From positions 41,744 through 105,743 of the forward strand of contig CABSEG010000003.1 in NCBI GenBank assembly GCA_902476645.1: a stretch of 64,000 nt of DNA, given 5' to 3'. Shown piece after piece: positions 63,989-64,000 of the stretch. The position numbers and the translations under genes were made by a program. Numbering within the stretch: position 1 is the first letter of the stretch; each line of letters opens with the position of its first letter. Below the pieces are notes generated by a model. The model was not told where the DNA came from. It saw nothing but the letters and a program-made list of their open reading frames with translations, and ran no database searches. Source of the DNA: an uncultured Lachnospiraceae bacterium. GTDB lineage: Bacteria; Bacillota; Clostridia; Lachnospirales; Lachnospiraceae.

Positions 63989-64000
63989 GGACAGCAGGGC

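Noticed and set aside
1..64000. CRISPR arrays, tRNA or rRNA genes, insertion sequences and prophage
   Set aside because: I found no regular repeat-spacer pattern, no tRNA-like cloverleaf, no rRNA sequence and no transposase or integrase motifs on either strand.

Overview
The window looks like chromosomal DNA of a spore-forming gut Lachnospiraceae (Clostridia). The evidence is the Firmicutes-type Shine-Dalgarno sites (AGGAGG), a SAM-I riboswitch on metK, a T-box leader on ileS, sporulation genes (spmB, spoIID-like, spoIIQ-like, ytvI-like), and large secreted enzymes with Big_2, FIVAR and dockerin modules. I did not see rRNA, tRNA, CRISPR or transposase genes.

Layout. 1-4250: the 3' part of a secreted GH51 arabinofuranosidase and a sugar-binding lipoprotein. 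4262-18303: a peptide maturation and export island. It holds an orphan LytTR regulator and an ABC exporter on the minus strand. On the plus strand are a radical SAM/SPASM enzyme, a protein of a family known only from clostridial peptide-maturation loci, an acyl-carrier-like protein without the phosphopantetheine serine, a 63-residue Cys-rich precursor, three tandem 483-residue FtsX-like permeases, a MacB/LolD-type ATPase, a cytoplasmic subtilisin-like peptidase and a fourth permease. 18396-32687: three secreted enzymes (GH3, alkaline-phosphatase-superfamily phosphodiesterase, C69 dipeptidase) ending in the same FIVAR-dockerin module, with spmB and a CotH-kinase protein between them. 32772-45904: housekeeping and unknown genes, including a metallophosphoesterase, DUF4474 and DUF885 proteins, a MarR regulator, shikimate kinase, murA, SAM riboswitch-metK, a two-component system, a Y-family polymerase, an RluA-like protein and a YtvI-like permease. 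45905-53722: T-box-ileS, glycogen phosphorylase, spoIID-like and spoIIQ-like genes. 53811-63988: a second LytTR regulator, an XRE regulator with a three-copy operator, GIY-YIG, hemerythrin, hemolysin III, xpaC-telA, a DEAD-box helicase behind an attenuator, an ECF S component, an M24 peptidase and a lipoprotein.

How the island may work. The radical SAM enzyme probably modifies the five-Cys precursor, helped by the two accessory proteins. The subtilisin-like enzyme, which has a complete triad and no signal peptide, is a candidate leader peptidase. The ABC exporter would move the product out. The four FtsX-like permeases with one ATPase resemble an antimicrobial-peptide efflux or immunity pump. 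Three promoters in the island share a gapless element (AAAG-N-ATTCC, 16 bases, TTTAGTATAAT). Upstream of two of them lie four TGCACG-like repeats in identical positions. This points to one regulator, possibly the LytTR protein at the island's edge. The core gene set resembles what I recall as the CLI_3235/CcpM-type clostridial peptide system; the permease triplication, the peptidase and the shared operator are the less described parts.
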